From contig NC_081554.1 of the NCBI RefSeq assembly GCF_963082655.1, forward strand, positions 62,508,820-62,572,819: 64,000 nucleotides of DNA, read 5' to 3'. This stretch comes from Stomoxys calcitrans. Its lineage: Eukaryota > Arthropoda > Insecta > Diptera > Muscidae. The position numbers were made by a program, and so were the translations under genes. The stretch's first letter is position 1, and the number at the start of each line of letters is the position of its first letter. Below the pieces are notes generated by a model. The model was not told the origin of the DNA. It did not search any database and saw only the letters and a list, made by a program, of their open reading frames with translations. Positions 32,301 to 44,045 of the stretch are shown one piece after another.

Positions 32301-32925
32301 TTGGCAAAAGTTGTGGGTTTAGACCGCGTGACATACAATGGGTATATACTGCAGTTGTCAGACCTTTAATGCTATATGGTGTTGTGGTCTGGTGGACGGC
32401 GCTTCAAAAGTCCACCTACTGCTCAATACTTAACCAGATCCAAAGCTTGGATTGTTTGTGCATCACACCCGCACTGAGGACGACACCATCTGATGCACTG
32501 AATTTAATGCTGCATCTTATGCCTCTGGACATTGTGGTTACCCAAATTGCAGCGACCACAACCATGAGGTTAAGGGGAACCTTCGCTTTGGTCATGCAGC
32601 GACAACACACACTGTGTTATCCTTGATATAACGTTCGATGTTCCAGGCAGTGTGGATTACAACCTACCTGAGCTGCTTTTTGATAAAAATTACTGTATCA
32701 CTATTCCTGATGGAAACGATTGGAACTACGATATCCCTGGTAACAGAAGTTGCATAGACTTCCATACGGACGGTTTCAAACTAGACGACCAGTTGGACTT
32801 TGGGGTGTACTCTAAAGATCTAGAACTGCTTAATCGAAAAGGTTACCTGACCACTGGAGTATGTAAAAAACGAAGATCCTTGCAATTAAGGAAATGGTGG
32901 AAGTGCTTAGATTAAATGTCATTAC
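32300..32925 (+). pseudogene. Non-LTR retrotransposon fragment (RT thumb to RNase H)
   Basis: Gives PRDIQWVYTAVVRPLMLYGV, VVWWTALQKSTYCSILNQIQ, ALRTTPSDALNLMLHLMPLD, then after a frameshift CIDFHTDGFKLDDQLDFGVY (RNase H start). Closely related to 26236-28432, so it is the same family in opposite orientation. It is joined directly to transposase sequence on the left. RT catalytic motifs and the C-terminal zinc motif are absent. Confidence 0.83.
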
Positions 32926-33018
32926 GACGATTGGCATAAATATCCTCTCTGACTGACATTATGTCCGGATGTTGGTCGAAATTTTACTTTACAAATATTG
33001 ACTTCGAAGATTTACCCA

Positions 33019-33080
33019 ATGAGGTGTAGAATATCCAAAGTTCGACTTTGCTCGACTTTAGCCCATCCCTACTTGTTTCA
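33019..33080 (+). repeat. Solo tail of a head-array-tail element
   Basis: GAGGTGTAGAATATCCAAAG, TTCGACTTTGCTCGACTTTA, GCCCATCCCTACTTGTTT keeps the layout of the tail (GGTGG-type box, fold-back GC box, TTTACTTGTT end) in diverged form. No array units remain next to it. Confidence 0.55.
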
Positions 33081-34600
33081 AAATCTCTTTACTGTAAGAA
33101 ATTTTGTCATAATTTATTTCTAGAGGAAATTTTTTTAAAACTTTCTTTTTTGGAACTTTTTTTCAAAAATTTCCTATCCTAGGAAGATTTGTCAAAATTT
33201 TCCTTTCCTTATGTTTGGAACATACATTTTGTTAGTTAGTCCTTCTGGCATTTTATCCTACCTAAGGAATTTTCTCGCATTTAAATTAAACTCTCATATG
33301 AAATGGGACCAAAAAAGGCCCATTTCACTGTTTATAGTTTGCACATTAACCGACGGACTCAATGAAAATCAAATACGTACACATCTGGATGACAACTCAA
33401 ATATCGTATTTCATGGCCGATGCGTATTTGCCTTTTTGTGTTGAGGTTTGAGGTAAAGGGCTCTTATAATCCTGCTTCAGGCCTGTTTCAATGTTGGCTG
33501 TGGGGTTTTGGCCGAAAGCGTGAACAAAAATACACCTACAAACACGTATCTCCCCTGCCCTACCCTTGCACAAATAACTAAAGTCAGTTGGCATCAGTGT
33601 CGGCATCAGCATCATGTGCTCGTTGCGAGTTTGCGACAGTGTCAACAGCTCATCAAATATTCAAAAATTGTATGGAAAATACGCATTTTTTCCATTTGGG
33701 TTTCATATGGCAATGACGCACATATGTCATTCAGTCAGTCAGTCAGCCAGTCAGCCAGTCAGTTAGTGCGTTCATTGAGTTTGTTTTCAATGGCAGCAAT
33801 GCAGACGCTTGGCTGAAGCTCCACATGAATATCAACTGCCAAAAAACAGGGCTGTTGGTCGTTTGTTCGCTGTATGAAGCCTGCGCTGCCATCCGTGCTC
33901 TACTAAATCAAAATCAAATAAAAATTTAAATAATAAAGTTTCGCTGCGTTTTTTTTTTTTTCTTTCTGGGAATTTGAATTTAAATGAGAATGTAAATACC
34001 TTTGGAACGTCTGGCCGTCTGTCTTGTCGTCTGCATGTGGCGAAATATTGTGGCAATTAAAAATACACAGCAAAAGCATGAAATGGCTAATGCAAATTAA
34101 GAATATTGACGACATTTCCGCTCGATTGATGGAAATGGAAAACAAAAAAGTTTCTTAAATTTGAGGGTTCAAAACATTCTAGGAAAAGAAATCCCTAAGA
34201 ATGCAATTAAAGTTTTCAGTCTAGTTGATTTTAAAGATGGGATTGGAAAAGATTTGTAGTTTGGGATTATTAACTGGGGTGAGTCACATTAAGGCCATTG
34301 ACATCAGACAGACAGAAACTAGGTTTGTGGAGCTTTATCATTTACTGAAGAATCAATCAAAACATGTCGTAAAAATAGTCTAATGGTACCAGAGATCTTT
34401 AGTCACCAATGGTTATCTTTGTGAAAAAAGATTTGACTCTAACTTGGCTTAGCAAAGATATTTGAAACCAAATTTCAGTGCAAGATTCCTGCCTTTTTTT
34501 TGAACTGTGGAGGTTTCCAGGAGGTAGGGTGAAGTCGGAAAGTTGCCTCCAAATTGGAATACCAAATGGATACTTTGTTTCAAAGCCATTTTACTTGAAC
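33081..34600. other. Unique DNA with a CAGT/CAGC microsatellite
   Basis: A tetranucleotide run (CAGTCAGTCAGTCAGCCAGT) lies at about 33730-33775, and poly-T at 33950-33963. Open frames of 74-102 codons here overlap low-complexity DNA. I see no conserved protein and no clear splice signals. Confidence 0.5.
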
Positions 34601-34870
34601 TCCACATGTCCGTTATGGGGTTTTCGGGGTAGGGCAGCTCCCTAACACTTAATCCTAACATGGGATACCAAATTTATGCAGTACTTCCAAAGAGCTTAAT
34701 ATTTTAACAATCCTTCAACATGCACCAGATACTTGGTGGCAAATTTTTGCTATCAAATTCACATTGTATTCTTAAATACCTTTCATTTGCTACCCATATT
34801 GCCGAAATCGGTTAACATGTCTCCTTGGGTGGGTTTAGGGGTGGGGCGTTCCCCCAAGTTCCTGTTTGGA
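34601..34870 (+). repeat. Diverged type-F units
   Basis: ACTCCACATGTCCGTTATGG, GGGGTAGGGCAGCTCCCTAA, AATACCTTTCATTTGCTACC and GTTTAGGGGTGGGGCGTTCC are F-unit landmarks in old copies. Confidence 0.65.
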
Positions 34871-35103
34871 TTACCATAACCGTGCAAACAAAATTTATCT
34901 TAATATAGACAACTATCAACTAAGATCGCAAAAACTGTCAGTATGTCAACAGAGTAAAAAGGCCTCTGGCTAAGCATCCCCCAGAATTGAAAAAATTTCA
35001 TTATTTTCAGCAAAATTTGTTAGTTTAATTGCTACTCAAAGGGTTTACCCAAAATGTGACTCACAAAGTGATTTTTTAGCTTTTACCCTTTTGTCAACAC
35101 TCG
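34871..35103. other. Spacer, possible 5' part of the transposon
   Basis: Unique-looking DNA leading into the transposase remnant. It may include that transposon's untranslated end, but I could not find terminal inverted repeats. Confidence 0.35.
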
Positions 35104-35740
35104 TTGGAACAGGTCACGCACGTTTTGTGTTTTGTTTCACTGTCAAACATCTTTCGTTTAGTCTATAATTTAACCATGAATCGTCTTTCAGACGAACAAC
35201 GCTTGCAAATTATTGAATTTTATTATCTAAATGCGTGTTCAGTTAAGAAAGTTCATCACGCGCTTCTTCCATTTTATGGACAAAGCTCATTTCTGGCTCA
35301 AAGGCTACGTAAATAAGCAGAATTGTCGATTTTGGAGTGAAGATTAGCCAGCATTGCAAGAGCTACCAATGCATCCAGAAAAAGCCACAGTTTGGTGTGG
35401 TTCATGGGCTGGTGGCATCATTGGACCGTACTTCTTCAAAGATGAAGCGAATCGTAAAGTAACTGCGAATGGTGAGCGCTATTGTGAGATGATATCCAAC
35501 TATTTTTTGCCCCAAAAGCAAGGGCTTGACTTGCATTAAATGTGGTTTCAACAAGATGGTGCCACATGTCAAACAGCACGCGTAACAACGGACTTATTGA
35601 GAGGCGAGTTCAGTGAACATTTTATTTCACTTTTGGGAGCGGTCAGTAGGCCGCCTAGATCGTGCGATTTAACGCCTGCAGACTATTTATTGTGCACCCA
35701 TAGAAAAGCAAGGCGTTTACAAAGTGGCCACATTCGTTCA
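35104..35740 (+). pseudogene. Mariner-type transposase, internally deleted
   Basis: The N-terminus from about 35176 reads MNRLSDEQRLQIIEFYY and KKVHHALLPFYGQ (helix-turn-helix region). A deletion then joins FYGQ to the DEAHF-W block (now DKAHFWL out of frame), LQELPMHPEKATVWCG, GGIIGPYFFKDEANRK, MWFQQDGATCQTARVTT, and RPPRSCDLTPADYLL. Roughly 120 residues of the usual protein are absent between HTH and first catalytic Asp (estimate from the family). A stop after GLDLH and loss of the C-terminus complete the inactivation. Best preserved of the three deleted copies. Confidence 0.87.
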
Positions 35741-36114
35741 TAAAAGTGAATCAACAAACAGATGTTATTAGATCAACAACAAATATTTATAAACCAACAA
35801 CAGCCATATTGAACAAAACGTCCACAGACGTTCACATTCAGACAACCCCCAGTGCACAGTTTATTTTAAGATCACAAAAAGATTTCGTGTGCCGATGAGT
35901 ATCGAACTCGTGTTCCATCAATCTCATTGTGTGTTTATAACCGCTTTACAAGGTTTTAATAGTCATTTAAACTTAAGGTTGGTAGCCATACACATTTCGA
36001 AGGGATGATGTCCACAACGGTCATTGTATGAATCAACAAAGCTTGTTCACAAAATCGTTCACGCTTGTTGACAATATTTCCAACAACCTATAGTGTAGGT
36101 GTAGTATAAGGTCG
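35741..36114. other. Spacer, no gene seen
   Basis: AT-rich with CAACAA motifs. The reverse strand has AACACGAGTTCGATACTCAT near 35900, a weak B-box resemblance without a matching A box, so no tRNA or SINE is called. Confidence 0.4.
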
Positions 36115-37420
36115 GTTATACCCACCACCGAAGGATGGGGGTATATTTATTTTGTCATTCTTCTTCAATATAATCTTGATCAGCGTAAAAATCTAAGACG
36201 ATCTAGCCATGTCCGTCCGTTTGTCCGACTGTCTGCTGAAATCACGCTACAGTCTTCAAAAATAGAGATATTGAGCTGAAACTTTGCACAGAAAATTTTT
36301 TTGTCCATAAGCAGGTTAAGTTCGAAGATGGGCTATATCGGACTATATCTTGATATAGCCCCCATATAGACCGATCCGCCGATTTAGGGTCTTAGGCCAA
36401 TAAAAGCCACATTTATTATCCGATTTTGCTGAAATTTGGGACGGTGAGTTGCGTTAGGCCCTTCAACATCCTCCGTCAATTTGGCCCAGATCGGTCCAGA
36501 TTTGTATATAGCTGCCATATAGACCGATCCTCCGATTTAAGGTCTTAGGCCCATAAAAGCCACATTTATTATCCAATTTTGCTGAAATTTGGGGCAGTGA
36601 GTTGTCTTAGGTCTTTCGACATCCTCCGTCAATATGGCTTAGATCGGTTCAGATTTGGATATAGCTGCCATATAGACCGATCCTCAAATTTAGGGTCTTA
36701 GGCCCATTAAAGCTGCATTTATTAACCGATTTTTCTATAATTTGGGACAATGAGTCGTGTTAGGTCCTTCAACGTCCATCGTCAATTTGGCTCAGATCGG
36801 TCCACATTTGGATATAGCTGTCTTATAGACCGATCCTCCGATTTAGGGTCATAGGCCCATAAAAGCTGCATTTATTATCCGATTTTGCTGAAATTTGGGA
36901 CAGTGCGCTGTCTTAGGCCCTCCGACGTCCTCCGTCAATTTGGCTCAGATCGGTCCAGATTTGGATGTAGCTGCTATATAGACCGATCCTCCGATTTAGG
37001 GTCTTAGGCCATAAAAGGCGCATTTATTGTCCGATTTTGCCGAAATTTGAGAAAGTGAGTTGTGTTAGGCCCTTCGACAGCCCTCTTCAATTCGGCTCAG
37101 ATCGGTTAAGATTTGGATATAGCTGCCATATAGACCGATCTCTCGATTTAAAGTCTTGGCTCCTTAAAAATCGCATTTATTATCCGATTTCGCTGAAATT
37201 TGACACAATGACTTATGTTGGGCTTTTCGACATCAGTGTCGTATATGGTTTCGATCGGTCTTTAATTGGGTATGGCTACCAAAAAGACCAATATTTTGTT
37301 CTACAAAAATTGAACAATGACTTGTGCTCATTAGACCTCTCAATATCCGTGACGATTTGGTCCATATTTCGATACAGCTGCTATGGGGGCAGAATTCGAG
37401 TTTTTCGACTAACATAAGAT
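36115..37420 (+). mobile_element. Head-array element, sub-family A, tail lost
   Basis: Head GGTTATACCCACCACCGAAG, GGATGGGGGTATATTTATTT, GTCCGTCCGTTTGTCC, followed by seven or so A units (CATATAGACCGATCC, TAGGGTCTTAGGCCCATAA, TTTATTATCCGATTTTGCTG). It ends in a diverged unit near ATACAGCTGCTATGGGGGCA, as in the complete copy at 3640-5600, but without the GGTGGTGGG/GGCCCGGCC tail. Confidence 0.87.
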
Positions 37421-37493
37421 TGGGAACAAACTTTCGCTAGAATATTAAGCAAAGGGGGAGGGTACACCTTCTATAAAGGAATTTTGTTGCTTA

Positions 37494-38960
37494 TTATACC
37501 CCCCTCCCCCACCATAGGATGGGGGGTACACCAATTTCGTCATTTCGTTTATAACACCTTGAAATATGCGCCTGAAACCCCGTAAAGTATATATATTCTT
37601 GATCATCATGACATATAAAGTCTATCTAGCCATGTCTGTCCGTCCGTTCATCTGTCGAAAGCATGGTAACTTGCACAAATACTTTTTGCTAGTGTAGGTC
37701 GATTGGGATTGAAAGTGGGCCAAATCGGTCCATGTTTTGATATAGCTGCCATATAAACCGATCTTGGGCCTTGACTTCTTGTGCCTCTAGAGGGCGCAAA
37801 TTTAGACCGATTTGACTGAAATTTTGCATGTGGTATAGCTGCCATATAAACCGATCTGGGATATTGAATTCTTGAGCCTCTAGAGGGCGCAATTTTTATC
37901 CGATTTGGCTGTAATTTTGCGTGTAGTGTTTTGGTATCACTTCCAACATATGTATTATGTATGGTTCAAATCGGTTCATAGCCTGGTATAGCGGCCACAT
38001 AAACCGATCTGGGATATTGAATTCTTGAGCTTCTAGACGGCGCAATTCTTATCCGATTTGGCTGAAATTTTGCACGTGGTGTTTTCGTATCACTTCCAAC
38101 AACTTTCCCTAGTATGGTCTAAATCGGTTGATAACCTGCTATAGGTTCCATATAAACCGATCTCCCGGTTATACTTTTTGGGCTTCCAGAGGGCGCAATT
38201 CTTATCTTAAATGGTGAAAATTTTGCATATGTCGTTGTGGTATAACTTCCAACAAGTATGGTCTAAATCGGTTGATAACCTGACATAGCTGCCATATAAA
38301 CCGATCTTGGGTCTTGACTTCTGGAGCTTCTAGAGGGCGCAATTCTTATCGGATTTGGCTGAAATTTTGCACGTGGTGTTTTCGTTTCACTTCCAACAAC
38401 TGTCCCTAGTATGGTCTAAATCGGTTGATAACCTGATATAGCTTTCATATAAACCAATCTCCCGGTTATACTTTTTGGGCTTCTAGAGGACGCAATTCTT
38501 ATCCTAAATGGTGAAAATTTTCCATATGTCGTTGTGGTATAACTTCCAACAACTTTTTCAAGTATGGTCTAAATTGGTTGATAACCTGACATAGCTGCCA
38601 TATAAACCGATCTTGGGTCTTGACTTGTAGAGCTTCTAGAGGGCGCAATTATTATCCGCTTTGGCTGAAATTTAGCATGAAGTGATTTAGTATGACTCCC
38701 AACATCTCCGCCAAGTGTGGTCTAAATCATTCCACAGCCTGATATGGCCGCCATATAATCCGATCTCCCGAATAGACTTCTTGGGCTTCTAGAGGACGCA
38801 ATTCTTATCCAATATGGTTGAAAGTTTACTTATGTCGTTTTGGTATGACTTCCAACAACTATTTCAAGTGTGGAACCTGATATAGCTGCCATATAAACCA
38901 ATCTCCCTGTTTAACTTTTTGAGGCTCCGATTTGCCTGAAATTTTGGACGTGGTGTTTTT
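37494..38960 (+). mobile_element. Head-array element, sub-family B, tail lost
   Basis: Head TATACCCCCCTCCCCCACCA, TAGGATGGGGGGTACACC, ATAACACCTTGAAATATGCG, GTATATATATTCTTGATCAT. About eight B units follow (ATAGCTGCCATATAAACCGA, CTAGAGGGCGCAATTC, TGGCTGAAATTTTGCACGTG). Several neighbouring units alternate two subtypes (CTTGGGTCTTGACTT and CCCGGTTATACTTTTTGGGC) near 38130-38640, pointing to duplication of unit pairs. Confidence 0.87.
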
Positions 38961-39740
38961 CTATGACTCCTAATTGGTTTTCTGTTCCACATTCTCCTCA
39001 ATGTATCCTGAACCATAGATCTGCTAAAAGTGCATTTCACTCTCCACTCCCAATGAAGCGTTACAAAAAATAATGAATCTCTCTAAACATTAAAAAGTTC
39101 TGCTTAAACCATAAAATACTCTTCAATGGCATTTGTTATTGCATTAATTTTTTTTCTTTGCTTAATCTAAGTGTAAAAAAGCAATGCACGTTTTGTGGCC
39201 GTTGAAATCGCAACAACTTCTAAAATAGTTTTTAATGGCTTTGCTACGTTGAGGTTTGCGTGATTTTGCAAATTAATTTGCCATGCTGCACAATGCAACT
39301 ACGCGTTGGTACTTGGCTGAGGAGAGAGGTGGGAGGGGGTATAACCTGACATTTTCTTTTGTAGTCAGGGCATCAATAGGCCATAATAGAGTGATATATG
39401 TTAGTGGCGATGATGGGCCCATGGTGCAGGTGAAATTAATGAAGATAAACGATAACGGAATGCAATTCAAGTCGTTGAGCTAAAGGTAGGCAAAATTGTT
39501 TGGTTAACCTTGTCAGATTGCAAAAAAAGCCAAATGGGTCGGTAATTTGGGTTGGGGATTGAGTTGTAGCACTTACATATCTAATTAAAAATCACTCACT
39601 GAAACATTTCTAACATAGATTCAAGCACAAGAAAAACTATGCTTGCAAAACGTCTATTCTTAATGGCCACTGATGCCAATATGAGAATGTCCGTTATTCC
39701 TGTGTATAACCTCATTCACAGCAATTTCCACAGGCCGGCC
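38961..39740. other. Unique DNA, no gene seen
   Basis: AT-rich. Overlapping opposite-strand frames of about 65 codons at 39273-39483 carry no recognisable motif. Confidence 0.45.
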
Positions 39741-40745
39741 TTTAACATAAAAAACGGTCTTTAACATAGAAAACCATTATGGAATTTATGGTGAAGGCAT
39801 CCTTGAGGAGCTTCAAACCATTTTAGTCGCCCGGACCTGATGGAATATTTCCGGCGTTACTACAGAAAGAGGCAGACTATATGGCGCCTCATCTGCCCAA
39901 TATTTTCGCAGCGTGCCTAGGACTTGTATATACTCCGAAAGCCTGGGAGGAGGAAAGGATGGTGTTTATACCCAAGCCCGGCAAGGCAAGTTATGCGACA
40001 CCAAAGGCCTACAGACCCATAAGCCTTACGTCTTTTCTACTCAAAAATACGGAACGTTTGCGGACACCATGATAAAGAGTAGGACATCCAGCGAACTGCT
40101 CAAATACAAACAGCGTGCCTATGTCAAGGGAAGGTCGGTGGAGACTGCCCTGCACGAGGCCAGAACGAACACCCTGGCGGTATGCATTGACATCGAGGAG
40201 ACTTTTAACAATGTGCGGAACGACATACTGATCCAATCCTTAGACCAGTACAAGGTGGACCCGGTCCTAAGAGACTGAAAAAACCATATGCTAAGGAACA
40301 GAAGGATAAATTGTATGTCCCATGGCATAAATATAAGGGAGAAAAGTGGCACAGGGCACTACACAGGGGGGGCATTTTATCGCCACTCCTATGGGTGACC
40401 ACCATAAATGACCTATTACGGATGCTGTCTGAAGAGGGATTTGAACCCATCTACGCTACGCAGACAATGTTATAATAATTCTAAGGAGTAAGGATCCGAA
40501 CGAGCTATGCAGAAGGGCCGAAAGGGTCCTGCATATGGCATATGCCAGGGCTAGACCCAGAGGTCTCAATGTTAACCCAGAGAAGACTTAAATATGCCTG
40601 TTCACGAGGAAAACGAAGGTGGGCCAATTTACCCCACCATGTTTCCTCAATAAAATGTTTTCGATATCTGACAAGGTCAAATACTTAGGTATGAACTTGG
40701 AAAGGAAACTGAATTGGAAGTGTCATATTCAGCAACGTACTGTGG

Positions 40746-40877
40746 ACTATCCTCGGATTCAGGCCACATTTCGAGCCTACGGCCCGTCTACATAATGCCC
40801 AACATCTGTGCGCCTAGATGTTGGGTACTATGTAGACGGGCCGTAGGCTCGAAATGGGGCCTGAATCCGAGGATAGT
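40746..40877. repeat. 62-bp fold-back with 8-nt loop inside the retrotransposon
   Basis: 40746-40807 (ACTATCCTCGGATTCAGGCC ... CAACATCT) is the reverse complement of 40816-40877 (AGATGTTGGG ... CGAGGATAGT), loop GTGCGCCT. The right arm is the sense element sequence (CRRAVGSKWGLNPRIVH); the left arm is its inverted copy and replaces coding sequence between the thumb-like KLNWKCHIQ and CRRAV. Confidence 0.93.
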
Positions 40878-41857
40878 TCACTGGCTCACAGGAGCGTGAT
40901 TAGACCAATACTTAATTACGCCTCAGTAGTTTAGTGGACTGCTATGGAGGAAAAGTGCAACATGAGGACCATACAACAGGTTCGGATAACATGTTGTCTT
41001 GGCATAGGCGGAACGATGAGGACCACGTCCACTAGGACACTGGAGACTATTCTAGATATCCGACCCATTGACATACAGACTAAGTGTAAGGCAGCCACTG
41101 CGGCTATGAGTTTCAAGGCGATGGGAGAATGGGTTGAGGATAGGAGGCGACGATAGGCACTGAAGACTATTCTAGATGTGTAGATGGGCCGTAGGCTCGA
41201 AATGGGGCCTGAATCCGATGATAGTCCACTGGCTCTACAGGACCGTGATTAGACCAATACTTACTTAAGCCTCAGTATTTTGGTGGACTGCTATGGAGAA
41301 AAAGTTGGACATAAGGACTATACAATAGGATCAGAGAACATGTTTTTTTGACATAGGCGGAGCGATGAGGACCTCGACCACTAGGGCACTGGAGACTATT
41401 CTCGATATCCGATCCATTGACATACAGATTAAGTGTAAGGCAGCCACTGCGGCTATGAGTCTTAAGGCGATGGGAGAATGGATTGAGGATGTGAGGCGAC
41501 GATAGGCACTGAAGACTATTCTAGATGTGTAGACGGGCCGTAGGCTCGAAATGGGGCCTGAATCCGATGATAGTCCACTGGCTCTGCAGGACCGTGATTA
41601 GACCAATACTTACTTACGCCTCAGTAGTTTGGTGGACTGCTTTGGAGGAAAAGTGCAACATGAGGAGCATACAACAGGTTCAGAGAACATATTGTCTTGG
41701 CATAGGCGGAGCGATGAGGACCACGCCTACTAGGGCACTGGAGACTATTCTAGATATCCGTCCCATTAACATACAGATTAAGTGTAAGGCAGCCACTGCG
41801 GCTATGAGTTTTAAGGCAATGGGAGAATGGATAGAGGATGAGAGGCGACGATAGGAA
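40832..41857 (+). repeat. 349-bp triplication within the retrotransposon
   Basis: Units start at GTAGACGGGCCGTAGGCTCG: 40832, 41180 (GTAGATGGG) and 41529, so 348 and 349 bp apart. Each covers SKWGLNP...VHWL through the MSFKAMGEW..RRR segment. Copies 1 and 2 end in GCACTGAAGACTATTCTAGA then TGTGTAGA, a join between similar GGCACTGGAGACTATTCTAG stretches. Copy 3 continues into RNase H. Confidence 0.92.
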
Positions 41858-42719
41858 ACCTAGAAGGAAGGGAAGAGGTTTCCGATTGTAAATCTGAGAT
41901 GAACCTTGAAGTCGAGTGCGATGCACTGTTGCCCTCGGCACAGTCTTGGATTGACGGAACCCTAGTGTTGCCATCTGGAAGATCATGTTACATGGATGGA
42001 TCAAAGCTAGAAGACAAAATGGGCCTGGGGGTCTACATTGAGAAACCAGGGACTGAGATCTGTTTAAGACTGCCTGAGCAGTATATGGTCCTGCAGGCGG
42101 AGATCAGGGGGAATACGGAATGCGTGAAGTAGTGTGGTGCTAACGCGAGGACGTCGAGTGTGAACATCTTTACCGACAGTAAAATTGCCATAAGGGCAAT
42201 GACAACCAGGACGGTTAGGTCACTAACAGTCTTGCAGTGTAATAAGGAGATTATCGCCTTCTCCTAGGATTGCAAAATCCGCATCGCTTGGTTGCCGGGC
42301 CATAACGGAGTAAGGGAAAATGAAATGGCAGACGATTTCGCGATGAAGGCCGGAGGACTGCCGTCAATGAACTGGGTTAACAGCGAAACGGTCGGTAGGA
42401 CGGCGAAAATCCTATGGGGGATCCAGCTCGTGAGAAGACGAGGCTATTACTGAAAGAAAGTAAGAAGGATGTCACTACAGCTATTGGTATCATAACAGGA
42501 CACACAGGACTACGAGCTCACTTATATAAAGTCGGTACAGCAAGTGATAGCATGTGTAGAGCATGCGGGGAAGATGATGAGACGTTGGAGCATTTCCTTT
42601 GTCATTGTTCGGCTTTGGCGTCTAACAGATACCGATCCTTAGGTGGAGAAACAATATCAGACATGAACCAACTTAGGGGAGTGGCATTGAAGGATTTGTA
42701 AGTAGCACGGAATTCCTAA

Positions 42720-44045
42720 CTTAAAATTTTCGTTTTAGAGGTTAGAATAAGCCCCTCGATATACTACTACAATATGGCACAGATCGGGCCAGATTTAGAT
42801 ATAGCTGTCATATAGACCGATCCGCCGATTTGAGGTCTTAGGCCCTTAAAGCCACATTTATTATCCGATTTTGCTGAAACTAGGGACAGTGAGTTGTGTT
42901 GGGCCCTTCGACATCCTTTTTCGTTTTGGCCCATATCGGTTAAGATTTGGATATAGCTGCCATATAGAACGATCTCTCGATTTAAGGTTTTGGGCCCATA
43001 AAAAGCGCATTTAGTGTCCGATGTCAGCGAAATTTAGGACAGTGCGTTAAGATAAGCCCCTCGATGTACTTCTGCCATATGGCACAGATCGGTCCAGATT
43101 TGGATATAGCTGCCATATAGACCGATCTCTCGATTTAAGGTTTTGGGTCCATAAAAAACGAATTTATTGTCCGATGTCGCCGAAATTTGGGACAGTGCGT
43201 TAAGATAAGCCCCTCGATGCACTTCTGCAGTATGGCACAGATCGGTCCAGATTTGGATATAGCTGTCATATAGACCGATCTCTCGATTTAGGGTTTTGGG
43301 CCCATAAAAAGCGCATTTATTGTCCGATGTCGCCGAAATTTGAGACAGTGCGTTAAGATAAGCCCCTCGATGCACTTCTGCAGTATGGCACATATCGGTC
43401 CAGATTTGGATATAGCTGTCATATAGATCGATCTCTCGATTTAGGGTTTTGGGTCCATAAAAAGCGCATTTATTGTCCGATGTCGTCGAAATTTGGGACA
43501 GTGAGTTGTGTTAGGCCCTTTGATATTCTACTTCAATTTGCCTCAGATCGGTCCAGATTTGCATATAGATGCCATATAGACCGATCTCTCGATTTAAGGT
43601 TTTTTGCCCATAAAAGGCGTATTTATTGTCCGATTTTGCCAAAATTTGTGGTAGGACCTTCGACATTTTTCTTTAGTTTGGCCCAAATTTGAATGTAGCT
43701 GCCATATAGACCGATCTCTCGATTTAAGGTATTGCGCCCAAAAAGGCGCCATAAAAGGCGCATTTATTGTCTGATGTCGCCAAAATTTGGGACAGTAAGT
43801 TGTATGAGGCTCTTCGACATTTTTATTCTTAGATATAGCTACTAAAAAGACCAATATTTTGTTATACACAATTGAACAATGACTTGTACCTATCAGAATT
43901 TGGAACATATTTCGATAAAGCTGCTCTGGGGCATAAGGTATGCATTTTTCACCGGATTTTGACAAATAGTGGTTTACATATATACCCGAGGTGGTGGGTT
44001 CCAAAGATTCAGCCCAGCCGAACTTAATGCCTTTTTACTTGTTTT
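42720..44045 (+). repeat. Sub-family A array with tail, headless
   Basis: About seven A units (ATATAGCTGCCATATAGACC, CTCTCGATTTAAGGTTTTGG, CATTTATTGTCCGATGTCGC). Units between 43040 and 43480 are very alike. The tail at 43980-44043 is TACCCGAGGTGGTGGGTTCC, AAAGATTCAGCCCAGCC, GAACTTAATGCCTTTTTACT. It begins directly after the end of the retrotransposon. Confidence 0.88.

Larger units (their letters stand above)
39745..42705 (+). pseudogene. RNase H-bearing non-LTR retrotransposon, rearranged dead copy
   Basis: Order on the plus strand: PDGIFPALLQKEADYM, ERMVFIPKPGKASYATPKAY, RPISLTSFLLKN, KGRSVETALHEARTNTLAVC, IDIEETFNNVRNDI (motif A), LSPLLW-like DNA, YADN at 40457-40468 (motif C), VNPEKT, KVKYLGMNLERKLNWKCHIQ, a fold-back, three copies of SKWGLNP..VHWL to MSFKAMGEW, RNase H (CYMDGSKLEDKMGLGVYI, VNIFTDSKIAIRAM, IRIAWLPGHNGVRENEMADD) and CRACGEDDETLEHFLCHC. 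It is the same family as 1011-2700. Many frameshifts and stops, D to N in YADD, and a triplication make it inactive. Confidence 0.9.

Noticed and set aside
33508..33816. 102-codon plus-strand open frame
   Set aside because: Runs through the CAGT/CAGC microsatellite and has no conserved motif.
35885..35960. tRNA-like sequence on the minus strand
   Set aside because: Only a weak B-box resemblance; no A box or cloverleaf.
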